A stretch of 60,000 nt of DNA from Diphasiastrum complanatum (lineage: Eukaryota; Streptophyta; Lycopodiopsida; Lycopodiales; Lycopodiaceae). Of this stretch, positions 34,993 to 44,316 are shown one piece after another. The DNA is taken from contig CM055095.1 of NCBI GenBank assembly GCA_029204225.1, forward strand, positions 33,788,590 to 33,848,589, read 5' to 3'. Under the pieces are notes generated by a model. That model saw only the letters and a program-made list of their open reading frames with translations. It was not told where the DNA came from and did no database searches. The translations under genes were made by a program, and so were the position numbers. Every line of letters starts with the position of its first letter. Within the stretch, counting starts at the first letter, position 1.

Positions 34993-35117
34993 GGACCCAC
35001 GGTCTGAAGTAGTGTCGGTCCCTCGGCACTCTATCGGTTCAGTAAAGAGTCTTCTTGGCCTGCCTCTGGTGGATCAAGTAGCCCGTGACATCTTCCATGT
35101 CGGGAATACCCCCAATA
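34993..35117 (-). repeat. Second copy of the element's 3' internal end plus 18 bp of LTR
   Basis: GGACCCACGGTCTGAAGTAG through GTGACATCTTCCATG repeats 29425-29532 almost exactly. It then jumps to TCGGGAATACCCCCAATA, the outer end of an LTR, before copia resumes. It is the residue of a third LTR and second internal region. Confidence 0.8.
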
Positions 35118-35380
35118 AAATGTTAGATCCATCCACATCACCATCAATAATGCTTGAAGATACTTTTGGAATGTTCCCCTAATCAAAAATGACATCTCTA
35201 CCAACAATCACTTTGTTAGTAGTAGGAATGTAAACCTTGTAGGCTTTACTCACCTCACTATATCCAACAAAAATATCTTTTCTTGAAGATGGATCCTCCT
35301 TGGTCCTATCATCAAGAGTAATGTTGACATAGCATGTGCATCCAAAAGTTCTTAGAAAGTTGACACTCGGTTGGTTCATG
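35118..35380 (-). pseudogene. Copia integrase C-terminus, right half of the split element
   Basis: Minus strand reads FLRTFGCTCYVNITLDDRTK, EDPSSRKDIFVGYSEVSKAY and NKVIVGRDVIFDEG, then SSSIIDGDVDGSNIL, which joins to 28617. Closest relative in the window is 24050-24330. It stops abruptly at ~35380 against an LTR-like piece. Confidence 0.85.
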
Positions 35381-35500
35381 TTTGATCAAGTTCTATTAGA
35401 GTTTGCATCTTACTGATGCTGATTTTTCTACATTGGTAGGATTGTTGATTTGTTCTCTTTCTAAATCCAAGATCAGTTTATGAATTTGGATCATCATTTG
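35376..35500 (+). repeat. Copia LTR fragment
   Basis: TTGGTTCATGTTTGATCAAG through GATTTTTCTACATTGG matches the 3' part of the LTR at 22832 (23320-23430) and, inverted, 27161-27320. Confidence 0.6.
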
Positions 35501-36982
35501 TCAATTTGTTTTCAAATAAATGTGCAAAGTTCAAAAACAACTTTGAAAAAGGGATGTCAACTATGACAACTCGTATGGGCTCCATGGATTAAGGTAGAGT
35601 TAGCAAATGTGGGACCATGGATTAAATATTAACAATAGGAATTGCCATGTCATTTGGACCATTGCCAAATATGTGTAAACACTTCATTGGATATGAAAGG
35701 TGATTAGTGTTAATCACAGGGCTCACTTTTGGAGGCCCTTTTTGAGTCCAAAAGGGCCCTAATGAAACCACTCAAGTTAATGTCAATGTTAATTGTCCTA
35801 ATGTTGTAAATGAAAGAGTCTGAACAAGTTCGGTGAATCCCAAAACATTACACTTCTTGTACATACAACAGTAGTAACTACTAGCAAATGCCAAAAGAGA
35901 CCCAAGTTCACATTGGGCAGGGAGGTAATGCAAATATACTAAAGAATATCTTCTTGCATTTTCTCGTGCGATGTTGAACATTCATGGAATATTGACTATA
36001 TCTTTTTACCAAGATTGAGGGAGATTACACATGACAAGTGGAAAGAGACAAGGATTTTAGTAGATTCTCATGCTTTGTGAGAAGACTCTATAGTAAAGGA
36101 GCATGACATATTTGCATGGGCTCTTTTCCAAGGCCATAAGCCAATTTGCAAAATTTCGAGCATGGAGTTTTGGCACTTTCGACCAATTTGATTCTTCATT
36201 CAACGTAATGGATATCCCCGATGCTGATTCCGCCCATTTGAGGATAGATTAAAACCCATTATTTGTCGTTGCCTCTCTGCGCTTCCATTGCGACAGCCAC
36301 CCTGCCCATTATGCTTGCTCCTCACTTCCATCGCGTCAGCCGCCTGCCCATTCTGTAACCTTTGACCTCAGTTGACTGCGGACTTCCACGTGGATTGGAT
36401 AACATACATCCAAGTGCTCATTACAGTTCATAAAGGTCCTCTGAAAAAAAGACCCGGGTACCCATTACGCAATGGAATGGGCCGGGTAAAGGCCATTCTG
36501 CCCGCCTAAAAATTCTGAAAATCCTTACCGGGCAAAATGGCCTCTTCCGGGCCTCGCCTAAAAATTCTAAAAATCCGAACCGGGCAGAATTCTGCCCTCT
36601 GCCTGTCCCATTCCATAATAGGTTATTTTCAAGATTGAATCTTAGAGAAACAAAAAAATTTTGTTGTTTTCCTAAGAATACAGAAGGAGAAAAGAATCTT
36701 GTCGCTATATTATTTCATAGAATATAAAAAATAATCATAATTTGTACTATTCATATATTCACTTACATAAAAAACTACAAAGTGATTATAGACTATTCTA
36801 TATTCGCTTCAGTAGAAAACTACATGTTGACCAGATTATCTTTAGCCAAGAGCGTCTGATGGGCGTAAAATAATTATTTTAATAGATCCACGGAAATTGA
36901 ATCAGATTTAATTACTTATGTGCCCAATTCTTTTGGTGCTCAGAAAAATTAATTATGGAGCAAGAATATAGATTGACCTATC
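35501..36982. other. Intergenic DNA upstream of the BAHD gene
   Basis: No gene recognised. 36280-36360 holds two imperfect copies of a CTGCCCATT.TGC / CATCGCG.CAGCC segment. 36494-36600 has two imperfect copies of a ~52 bp unit with GCCTAAAAATTCTGAAAATCC and CCGGGCA. The rest is ordinary AT-rich sequence that should contain the gene's promoter. Confidence 0.45.
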
Positions 36983-36991
36983 CACTATAAG
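36983..36991 (+). promoter_or_regulatory. TATA-like element of the BAHD gene
   Basis: ACTATAAGAG stands about 75 bp before the ATG at 37063, a reasonable spacing for a plant core promoter with a short leader. Weak evidence on its own. Confidence 0.35.
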
Positions 36992-37062
36992 AGTCCCTTG
37001 GATCGATATTGTGTGTCAACCTTGTACATAATTATCATTGTGAATTAGGCCTCTCAGGAATC

Positions 37063-37600
37063 ATGTTTTCTCCAGTAACTCAAAACCCGAGCAGCAGCAG
37101 CAGCAACAACAACAACAACAACAAGTTCTTCTGTGCAGTGAAGCGTAAAGAGGCAAAGCTTGTAGCACCGGCTCTGCCTCCACCTGCAAGAGATGGCATC
37201 TACTGGCTTTCTAATCTAGATGACATTCCCACTATATTGAATATGATTTTCTTCTACCAATCTAACAAAATAAGCAACACGACTGATCCAGTGATGGTTA
37301 TACAGAATGCATTAGCAGAGATTTTGGTGCATTATTATCCGCTTGCTGGAAGGCTTGAGCTGAGCTCGGAGGGAAAGTTTGAGGTTATCAACAGCGGTGA
37401 AGGAGCTGTTTTTGTTGAGGCAGAGACTGATGCTAGTATTTCAGATGTACTAGCAGAATATAATCTCGATACAAATATGGAATTTCTCGGTAAGCTTTTC
37501 TATAACAGTGCCGGGGAAAGCAAGAATATTCTGGATCAACCCTTGCTAGCAATTCAGGTACATCGAGTCTGATTGAAATTCTGGCAGCCACCCGTCTCAC

Positions 37601-37666
<66 letters not shown>

Positions 37667-38648
37667 CATATGATCGAACATTAAATATTGCGTTTGCTAG
37701 GTGACGAGATTCAAGTGCGGTGGATTTTGTGTTGGAGCTAGCATAAACCACTGCATGTGTGACGGAGTTGCATGCTGTGAGTTTCTCATTTCTTTGGGAG
37801 AAATTGCGAGAGGTGTGCCTATCTCGATTCAGCCTGCGCTAGACAGAACACTACTGAAGGCCAGGGACCCCATACAAATTGAAATGCCTCTCCCTGAATA
37901 CACAGAAATTTATCAGAGCAATCCGCCAACAGCACAAGATCCCAACATCGATGACAAAGGTTCCTGCCCCTTGATATTTGACTCAAATACCTGTTTTGAT
38001 GACATGGTCTTCTCCTCCCTGTACTTTGATTCAAAGACTGTAGCCTTACTGAAGAATGAAGTACTAGATGAAGGCATTCTGAAGACATGCACCAGTTTTG
38101 AGGCTATGATTGCTTTCATCTGGCGCATTCAAACAAAAGCTTTAGGTATGGCATCCTGTGAGATGACCAAGATCCTGTTTGCAGTGGATGGTAGATCACG
38201 GTTCTGCCCCCCTCTTCCTGAAGGCTATCACGGCAATGCCATCCTGATCGCCTGCGCTATCACATCGACAAGAGAGCTCATTGATCGTGAGCTATCATAC
38301 GCAGTTGGATTGGTTCAAGAAGCCAAAGTGATGATCAACGACAAGTACATGAGAGCTAGAATAGATTACCTGGAGAAAATGCGTCCTAGGCCATCTCTGA
38401 AGGCAACGCTGATCATCTCATCCTTGTGCGGGATACCTTTCCACAAGGCAGATTATGGGTGGGGAGAATGTACACACTACTTCCGGTTTAGACAACCAAT
38501 ACATGGAGCTGTATACTTTCTTGCAAATGGAAATGATCGTAAAGGAATCAGAGTTCTCACGAGCTTGCCATCTTTTGCCTGGAGCCAGGTCAAATCCTTA
38601 CTGCAACAGCAGCGTCGAAATCTAGAGTTTTCTGAGCACAACATTTAG
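37063..38648 (+). CDS. BAHD acyltransferase (omega-hydroxyacid/fatty alcohol feruloyl transferase-like), two exons
   Basis: Exons 37063-37557 and 37701-38648 encode 480 residues, normal for BAHD enzymes. These soluble enzymes transfer an acyl group from a CoA thioester to an alcohol or amine. The catalytic HXXXD is HCMCD (H182, D186). The structural DFGWG appears as DYGWG (416-420). The single phase-0 intron follows Gln165 (AIQ|VTRF), a position common in the family. The pattern WLSNLDD near the N-terminus, YYPLAGRL, CGGFCVG, CTSFEA, FAVDGRSRF and LPEGYHGNA is close to the suberin/cutin feruloyl transferase (ASFT/HHT) group; substrate is therefore an inference. The start at 37063 is the only in-frame ATG before the domain. 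A Ser5-Asn6 run follows the start, encoded by AGC/AAC repeats. No stop or frameshift; likely functional. Confidence 0.93.
37609..37664. repeat. (TC)28 microsatellite inside the BAHD intron
   Basis: A pure dinucleotide tract of 56 bp fills the middle of the 143 bp intron (37558-37700). It ends 36 bp before the acceptor TTTGCTAG. It lies on the pyrimidine strand of the transcript, so it can act as an oversized polypyrimidine tract. Confidence 0.95.
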
Positions 38649-39671
38649 AAACATGAGAAGATGTGTGCCTATGCAAGATGATCATCCTTTCCAACTGCAT
38701 CGGAGTCATCTCGCTTGTATGAATGTGTGATCATCTAAATTACTATGTGAGAGTAAGAAATTAAGCACTGTACGTTTTATGCATAGATTTATACAATGCT
38801 TACTTTTAATCTCTTTTGGCCTTGTTCCTAATTTTGAAGCACTAAGTTACTTACATACTTGCCTTGAAGTCCTCTAATCATTTTATTGACTGGTCTGAGT
38901 GGCCTTACAATCTAGGCATAGTACTGCGTGTTCCTTAATGTCTGCCTAGAGGCAGGTCGCAATAGAACAAATTGCGAAGGCATAAGGTAACATATTGTCA
39001 CGGAAAGCTTGCGAAATCTCTAAAGAGGTATAAAGTCCTGAAAATGCAATGTTCACCCAAAGAATGCAATAGTTGCACTAGTGGCGAAAACTAGAGAAAA
39101 GGTTTTTTATTTGTCCAGTGGTTTTCTAACATTGAGAGGGACAATACGACTATTTTTTGTGATTTTTCACATGCCCCTACCTAGACTCGTAATTTTTGTT
39201 CCTTCTCAACAACATGGTATAATAGTTTTTCTTCCTTTGTAAATAAAAGTAGATTGCTTGCACTTTGTTGAGGTCACATACAATTGACACCTTATAATTA
39301 TTTGGGAATCGCCTATCTCTAGAAAATTCTCTCCCACTGAAGGCAGGTATTCAATGAGACATTGGTAGCCAATACTACAACATTTACATTTTGGAGCCTT
39401 TTCGAGAGAAATTTTGAGGTTTTCTCAATAAGCAAAAATTCATCGGTATTTACTACTATCTGTACTGCCTAAACCAGCACCTTGAAATATACAACGGTGC
39501 CCACGATTTGTCTCACCAAATATTTTCAGAGTAAAGGCATGCAGATGAGGCTTATTCTAAGGTACATAACAAGGTTTATTCTGAGGTCCATATCCCTGGT
39601 TACGCTGAGGTCCATATCTATCTTTACTTAGAGGCATCCATCCAACCCTAAGAGTCTGTTTACCACTTCTT
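38649..39671. other. 3' flank of the BAHD gene and junction with the next block
   Basis: Noncoding. The first ~150 bp should be the 3' UTR; no clear AATAAA was seen just after the stop. Near 39553-39620 the word GAGGTCCATATC occurs twice and GAGGC/AAGG.ACATA variants nearby, a short degenerate array at the edge of the transposase-like gene. No terminal inverted repeat was found here. Confidence 0.4.
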
Positions 39672-41975
39672 ATGCAGTTGATGAGCAAAAATTTTGTTCT
39701 TGCAACATTGCGTACCTCATATTGTCAAATAAATGTAGAAGTAAACACATTACGGAAGAAAATACTGAACAATAAGCGAAAAAGAGTTATTTTAAAAAGT
39801 ATTGACGAGCTTTCAACAAGTGTGGGTCAACGGAAAAAAAATATATATATGCTTTCAAGTAAGATTATGTTTTAAACTATTCATATGTTTTGTTTCATCT
39901 AGCACTCAATGGTTGTGAATTGTTTTTTTCTAAATCTTATTTTTCTTTTGCAGATCAGCTTTAGTCACCAATGAAATCTGAAAGACAAGGACATGATTGG
40001 AAAGTCTTTGAGTGCAGTACTTACAGCCAAGTCAACAACGAGTCTACTTGGAAATCAACGATATTCTCGAATCAAGTCCAAGATTGCAGAGGCCCTTATG
40101 GGCGAAGTCAGCAAGATCATTGACCAAAAATTGATACAAGAGACATGTGATTATTCTGGTATTAGCAAGGATGCATATGACACAGTGTTTAAAATTATCA
40201 AAGAGGCATTTGGACAAGTACATATAAAAAAACTTCCTATTCCCCGGTCCTTTCAAATCAAATTAGAGAGGGATGTGTTAAACAGGGGTTTGCAAAACAT
40301 CATTGGTATTCCTTACCATATAAATGAAATTTATAACTCAAAACATGGCACTTTGTCATATGATTCTACCAACAATATGTTTGTAGATTTGAATCATTTA
40401 TTGAGATTTATTGTAAAGTTTTATGGAATCACAAATGAAAGTGTTGAAAAATTGATATTGGTTCTCAAGTTAGATGAATCAGAAGTAATAAAGGGACAAA
40501 AGCTGAAAAGGGTTAGTGTTACAATTATGAATGGAGCATTAAGCAATACAATAAACTCGGAGAGTCTTGATTTCAATGTGCAGTCTGAAAATAATATTTG
40601 GTGGTTGGCAGCTTTCCAAGTTTAAATCTATTCTATTGAGTACTAGCAACTAATTCATTTCAAGAATTAATGGTTTTGTGTTTTAAGCTAATATTGTTCT
40701 GTTATTATAGGTCTGAGTTCAATTCTCCTAAAATAGTTCATGATTTTGTGTTTCAAACAGGTTTTAAAAGAAGATCATGGCATTCTATTTTGGATTTTTA
40801 GTAAAACAGAATATCCAGAGATAATTAAGAATCATATGAGCGACACACCACTCAATGTTCATGAAATAGGTGATTTTAAGGTGGAATGGCATTTCGGCTG
40901 GAGACCTAAAGTCGTTGAAGTGCATGTTCAATGTCTCACATGGAGCAAATTCAAAACATCCATGCCTCTATTGCATGAAAACTACACATGACATGTCGAA
41001 GAGCACAAGAGTTTCAAGGGATATAGAAGATCCGACTTGGAAACCAGTATTACCGATTTCGCTTAAAAATGTTCACATTTGTACACTATATGGAGAGGTT
41101 AGAATTATCGAAAAATTGATATACCTTCATATTTGGTTTGCTTGGAATACTAAGCCGGAGTCATTAGCCAAAAAGGCAATAGCTCGATTTGGAAGAAGTT
41201 TTATCAAAAGCGGGACTTCATAAAGGACACGTTAAAATACAAAAGGACGAGAAGCTTTCAGGAAAAACGGGAAACATCCCATGCAAACCAAGTATAGGAG
41301 GATCCAAAGCTCGTCGTTTCTTATCAAATCATTCCGGAAAATCAACTAAAATCCAGTACTCAATTTGGATAGATGTACTCAATGCCACAAAGGATTTTGA
41401 AAAAAAAGGAACAACGCGGATTTAAAAAGTTGAAGTCTGGACAAAGCTTGACAACATGGTCAAATTGCTCAGAAAAGATAAACTATCTGATACTGATGTC
41501 CTACTAATTGAGAAATCAACAATTGAGTTTGTGGATGCAGTTAAAGACGCCTAGGGTGAAGATCATATTACGCATTATATGGTAAATCTCTTTTCAATGT
41601 AACTAACTCTTCGATTTATAATCTCATTGCACATATGCTAAATTTAAAATGATTAATATGACAATATTTGTATCTCTGATATTGCAGCACATTTTACGAC
41701 ATCATGCATCATTTTTTGCAAAAGCTTACGGCAGTCCAAGTATTTGGTCATCACAAGGAATGGAGGAATCGCATTGGCAAGCCAGAGCAACATTTCATCG
41801 AAATACACAACACGGTGGAACATCTCAAAAAAATAGTTACATCATCCAGCTATTTCAATGGTTCTACAGGCGTATTCAAATCCGATATAAAACTAGATCA
41901 ACAAATTATCAGAAATTCAGAAAGGCATGCAAATTTATAGACGAAAATAATATTGATGCAAGAGTCAACCTATAG
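39672..41975 (+). pseudogene. Transposase-like gene of an unassigned DNA transposon, spliced, decayed
   Basis: Probable exons: ~39672-39857, 39993-40619, 40761-41581 and 41688-41975. Introns with GT..AG join frames exactly at 40620-40760 (AAFQ|VLKED) and 41582-41687 (THYM|HILRH). Visible blocks: a basic start (TLRKKILNNKRKR), LILVLKLDESEVIKGQKLKR, FKVEWHFG, then FNVSHGANSKHPCLYC with a paired-cysteine motif, VHICTLYGEVRIIEKLI, GLHKGHVKI...KPSIGGSKARRFL, and HHASFFAKAYGSPSIW...GMEESH with a following HGG. These resemble a widespread eukaryotic transposase-like protein with a PCxxC motif and a late H..GxE region, but I cannot name the superfamily. Frameshifts near 40900 and 41190 and stops at 41425 and 41572 mean this copy is dead. 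Confidence 0.6.
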
Positions 41976-42048
41976 TAAATTTCATGATATCAAACGAAAA
42001 AAGTATATGTATTATATCGCATCATGTGTAGTACAATGCAAGGCAAAA

Positions 42049-43580
42049 TCATTGTTTCTCTTTGTCTTTAATGATCAGCTTTGCTATGTGGTCATGAAAA
42101 AATTTCTTTCTATCATATGGATCTAGAAAATCAATCGATCTTCTTTTGCTCAAGTCAATGTATCCAGAGAAAACAGCTAAGGAGGAAGACCTTTTTGGAA
42201 CTTCCTCAGCTACATAGCCAAACACTTTTATGGCAATGTCTCTCTTCACAAAAATAATTTTATATGTATTCAGAGGGTATTTATGCCCGTTCGAGAAATA
42301 GGATAATGCTTTAATTGCCATTATTATTGTCGCAGCATCTGAAGAAAATTTGCTATGATGAATGCAAATCTCTTTATTTACAAAGCACTTCAAATAATTG
42401 GACAGGGATGAATCCCTTTGTCATGATCCCTGGCCTTCCCTCAAATATCCCTGCCTTGTTGCAAAGGCATCCACCTCAATAGTAGCCTGTAAAATACGAG
42501 CAAAGGTCACATGTCTTGTAAAACAAAATGACTATATTTGAATAAAAATCTCATTAAGATAAAACCAGATTTACCTACCAGATCATGCTCATCAGCTTCA
42601 ATAAGTGCAGCAGTATGTAGATCATGACCAGCAACAATGGTCATCGAAGCACTGGATGGACTAGTTTCCGAAGACTGTGACATATATCTGCTCCGGATTT
42701 ACAGAAATTCCTCCTCACCGGGCAATTTTGCCAGGTATGCCTTGCTTTCAGACATGATTGACTGCAGTGCTTCAGTCCCATCCATCTATTCATCTCTGTC
42801 TTTGTAATCAATAGAAGCACGTAGATCATCATCACCGTCGAGATCTATGAAGTCCTCGAATTCTTTGATGAAATTAGACAAAATTGATGATATTTCGTCC
42901 TCCCTCAAATCAAGAACATCTCCAACATCATTCAGTGAGAGGTATGAGACACTATTTATGTAATACACTGGCAAATCGAGGAGAGTATTGGTTTTGTCAT
43001 ATGGATTCACGTCAGATAAGGAAGAAATGGACAATGCACGAGACTCGACTGGGTCGTACATTGAAGCCAATCTTGCCTCCTCGTCAACACCCAAGGCGTC
43101 ATCAACAGTAGCTGACTCTGATATCACATAATCAATTGATGATGAGGCACCCTCAATGCTAAGCATCTAAGTTCGTGCCTCATCAGGAATAAGAGCACAA
43201 AGATAAAACACAAAGCCCATGCCTTCCTGCAAAAAACGACATGATCGATTGTGCTGGTCACAATGGACCACACATTTAAAATCACTCACGATTTTCGTGA
43301 ATCGTCGGTTGTGGCTTTGCTTTGAAGATGGTTGGGCAAGTACTAGGTCATGGAAATGGATGAATTGTAGATTATCCATGATCAACATAGACTGATTCAA
43401 ACTATCATAATACTCCTTATACAACACTGGAAGATATGATTTATGTTTTGATCCAAACCTCTCAATATCAAAAGACATATTGAAATACGTCTTATAGTGA
43501 CCTATGTAGTTACCAACACTGGATTCAACGAGGAAGGCGTGCAAAGCATAATCAAAAGTATTAGAGGATGATTCAGCCAT
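42049..43580 (-). pseudogene. Unknown protein gene, minus strand, two exons
   Basis: Start ATG is at 43580 (MAESSSNTFDYALHAFLVES). Exon 1 runs to about 42577 with stops at ~43165, ~42784 and ~42695. A GT..AG intron (about 42576-42487) joins to exon 2 (42486-42049), which reads ATIEVDAFATRQGYLREG, has a stop, then KCFVNKEICIHHSKFSSDAA and ends ...IIKDKEKQ. The middle is acidic (EDFIDLDGDDDLR). No family was recognised. The C-terminal part has a YPLNTYKIIFVKRDIAIKVF segment that looks like a folded domain. It diverges from the H3-like gene with 175 bp between starts. Confidence 0.5.
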
Positions 43581-43755
43581 CTCGAAAGTATGACCAATAT
43601 GGCCGAGTATCGCTACGACGCGGGGTGGCAGGGAGTCAAAAGAAAATCAGAACTTCCTCGCGTGATGGCGATATTGGCGAATGACCTGATATCAGAACGA
43701 CACAGTGTCTCTTCTGTTGTGTTTCTATCCTCGCGTAGTATAGATATTCGGCTCA
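43581..43755. promoter_or_regulatory. Probable bidirectional promoter between the divergent genes
   Basis: Only 175 bp separate the start codons of the minus-strand gene (43580) and the H3-like gene (43756). The gap is richer in CG dinucleotides than its surroundings (TATCGCTACGACGCGGGG, CCTCGCGTAG). A TATAGATATT word 13 bp before the H3-like ATG is too close to be a normal TATA box. The call rests on geometry. Confidence 0.4.
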
Positions 43756-44316
43756 ATGGCTCAGACGAAGCAAACCACTAGGCTTACCAGTTTCGTTCAT
43801 CTGTCCCGTCCCCAGACATCTGAACCCGTACGTCTGCAAAGACGCGGTAGCCCTAGCCGTCCATGGTTGAGGGACATCAGGGCCTTGCAGAGGAGCACCA
43901 AACTTCTGATCCTGAAAGCAGCCTTCTATCGGGCTGTGAAAGAGGTTACACAAGACATGACCACCCATCTGCCCTATGTAGTGAGGTGGAATATCACTAC
44001 ATTTGAGGCCCTCCATACTGCATACGAGGATTTCCAGACAAAATTGTTTGAGGATTCGATGTTGTGCTCCATTCATGGCAAGAGGGTGACACTGATGCCC
44101 AAGGACATGCTTCATGTCATGAGGCTTCGAAACACCTATGACAGCATTTTTAAGTCTGGATTCACACAGAGGCAAGTTCCTCTTGAAAGGGGAACTTGCC
44201 TCTTTTTGCAGGGTGGAACTTGTCCCACCCCGCAAAAAGAGAAAGCAAGCATAGCCCAAGCGTTCGCAACCCAAGCCCAGGTCTCCCAGCTCTTCACCCT
44301 CACCTCCTCCCATTAG
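43756..44316 (+). CDS. Histone H3-fold protein resembling the centromeric variant CENH3
   Basis: ATG 43756, 186 residues, no intron. The tail starts MAQTKQTTRL against ARTKQTARKS of H3: Lys4 kept, Lys9 replaced by Leu. Residues 36-128 cover the whole histone fold: RPWLRDIRALQRSTKLLI (alpha-N/alpha-1), KAAFYRAVKEVTQDM, loop 1 with VVRWNITTFEAL, then YEDFQTKLFEDSMLCSIHGK and RVTLMPKDM. Features that favour CENH3 over canonical H3: DSMLC instead of DTNLC, AAF instead of LPF after alpha-1, an RW in loop 1, and a loop 1 about four residues longer. Histone fold identity is firm; CENH3 assignment is inference. Plant CENH3 genes normally have several introns, so an intronless copy suggests retroposition or capture. 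After residue ~130 the frame runs into a double hairpin and an unrelated tail. Its coding sequence has no stop. Confidence 0.75.
   Translation: MAQTKQTTRLTSFVHLSRPQTSEPVRLQRRGSPSRPWLRDIRALQRSTKLLILKAAFYRAVKEVTQDMTTHLPYVVRWNITTFEALHTAYEDFQTKLFEDSMLCSIHGKRVTLMPKDMLHVMRLRNTYDSIFKSGFTQRQVPLERGTCLFLQGGTCPTPQKEKASIAQAFATQAQVSQLFTLTSSH
44169..44241. repeat. Two overlapping stem-loops at the end of the H3-like ORF
   Basis: Hairpin 1 (44169-44202): arms GAGGCAAGTTCC / GGAACTTGCCTC, perfect 12 bp, 10-nt loop. Hairpin 2 (44200-44241): arms CTCTTTTTGC / GCAAAAAGAG, then after one mismatch GGGTGG / CCACCC, 8-nt loop. They share three bases, so they cannot form together in full. Both loops contain AACTTG-like words. 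Either a small foldback insertion that extended the ORF or an RNA structure. Confidence 0.85.

Larger units (their letters stand above)
28618..35117 (-). mobile_element. Near-complete pol-less LTR retrotransposon inserted in copia
   Basis: Minus orientation: 5' LTR 34175-34992, primer site, leader, gag 33054-31534, an unknown ORF region 31260-29471, 3' LTR 28618-29424. No protease, RT, RNase H or integrase sequence is present, so it must rely on an autonomous partner. The flanking copia is continuous across it (…GSNIL at 35118, LDVDVKD at 28617). The bases AGAATG on the left and AAATG on the right fit a short target duplication with one mismatch. The high end carries an extra piece (34993-35117). 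The LTRs look very similar to each other, so insertion is fairly recent compared with its surroundings. Confidence 0.75.

Noticed and set aside
37009-37062. An in-frame extension of the BAHD N-terminus upstream of 37063
   Set aside because: It has no ATG (it would begin with TTG) and the residues have no family similarity; the ATG at 37063 fits.
37433-37751. Long minus-strand frames with runs of Arg-Glu over the BAHD intron
   Set aside because: They are translations of the (TC)28 tract on the opposite strand, not proteins. The plus-strand gene with its splice sites explains the region.
43581-43755. CpG-rich gap as a separate small gene or RNA
   Set aside because: No reading frame, no tRNA-like fold and no conserved motif; the divergent-promoter reading is simpler.
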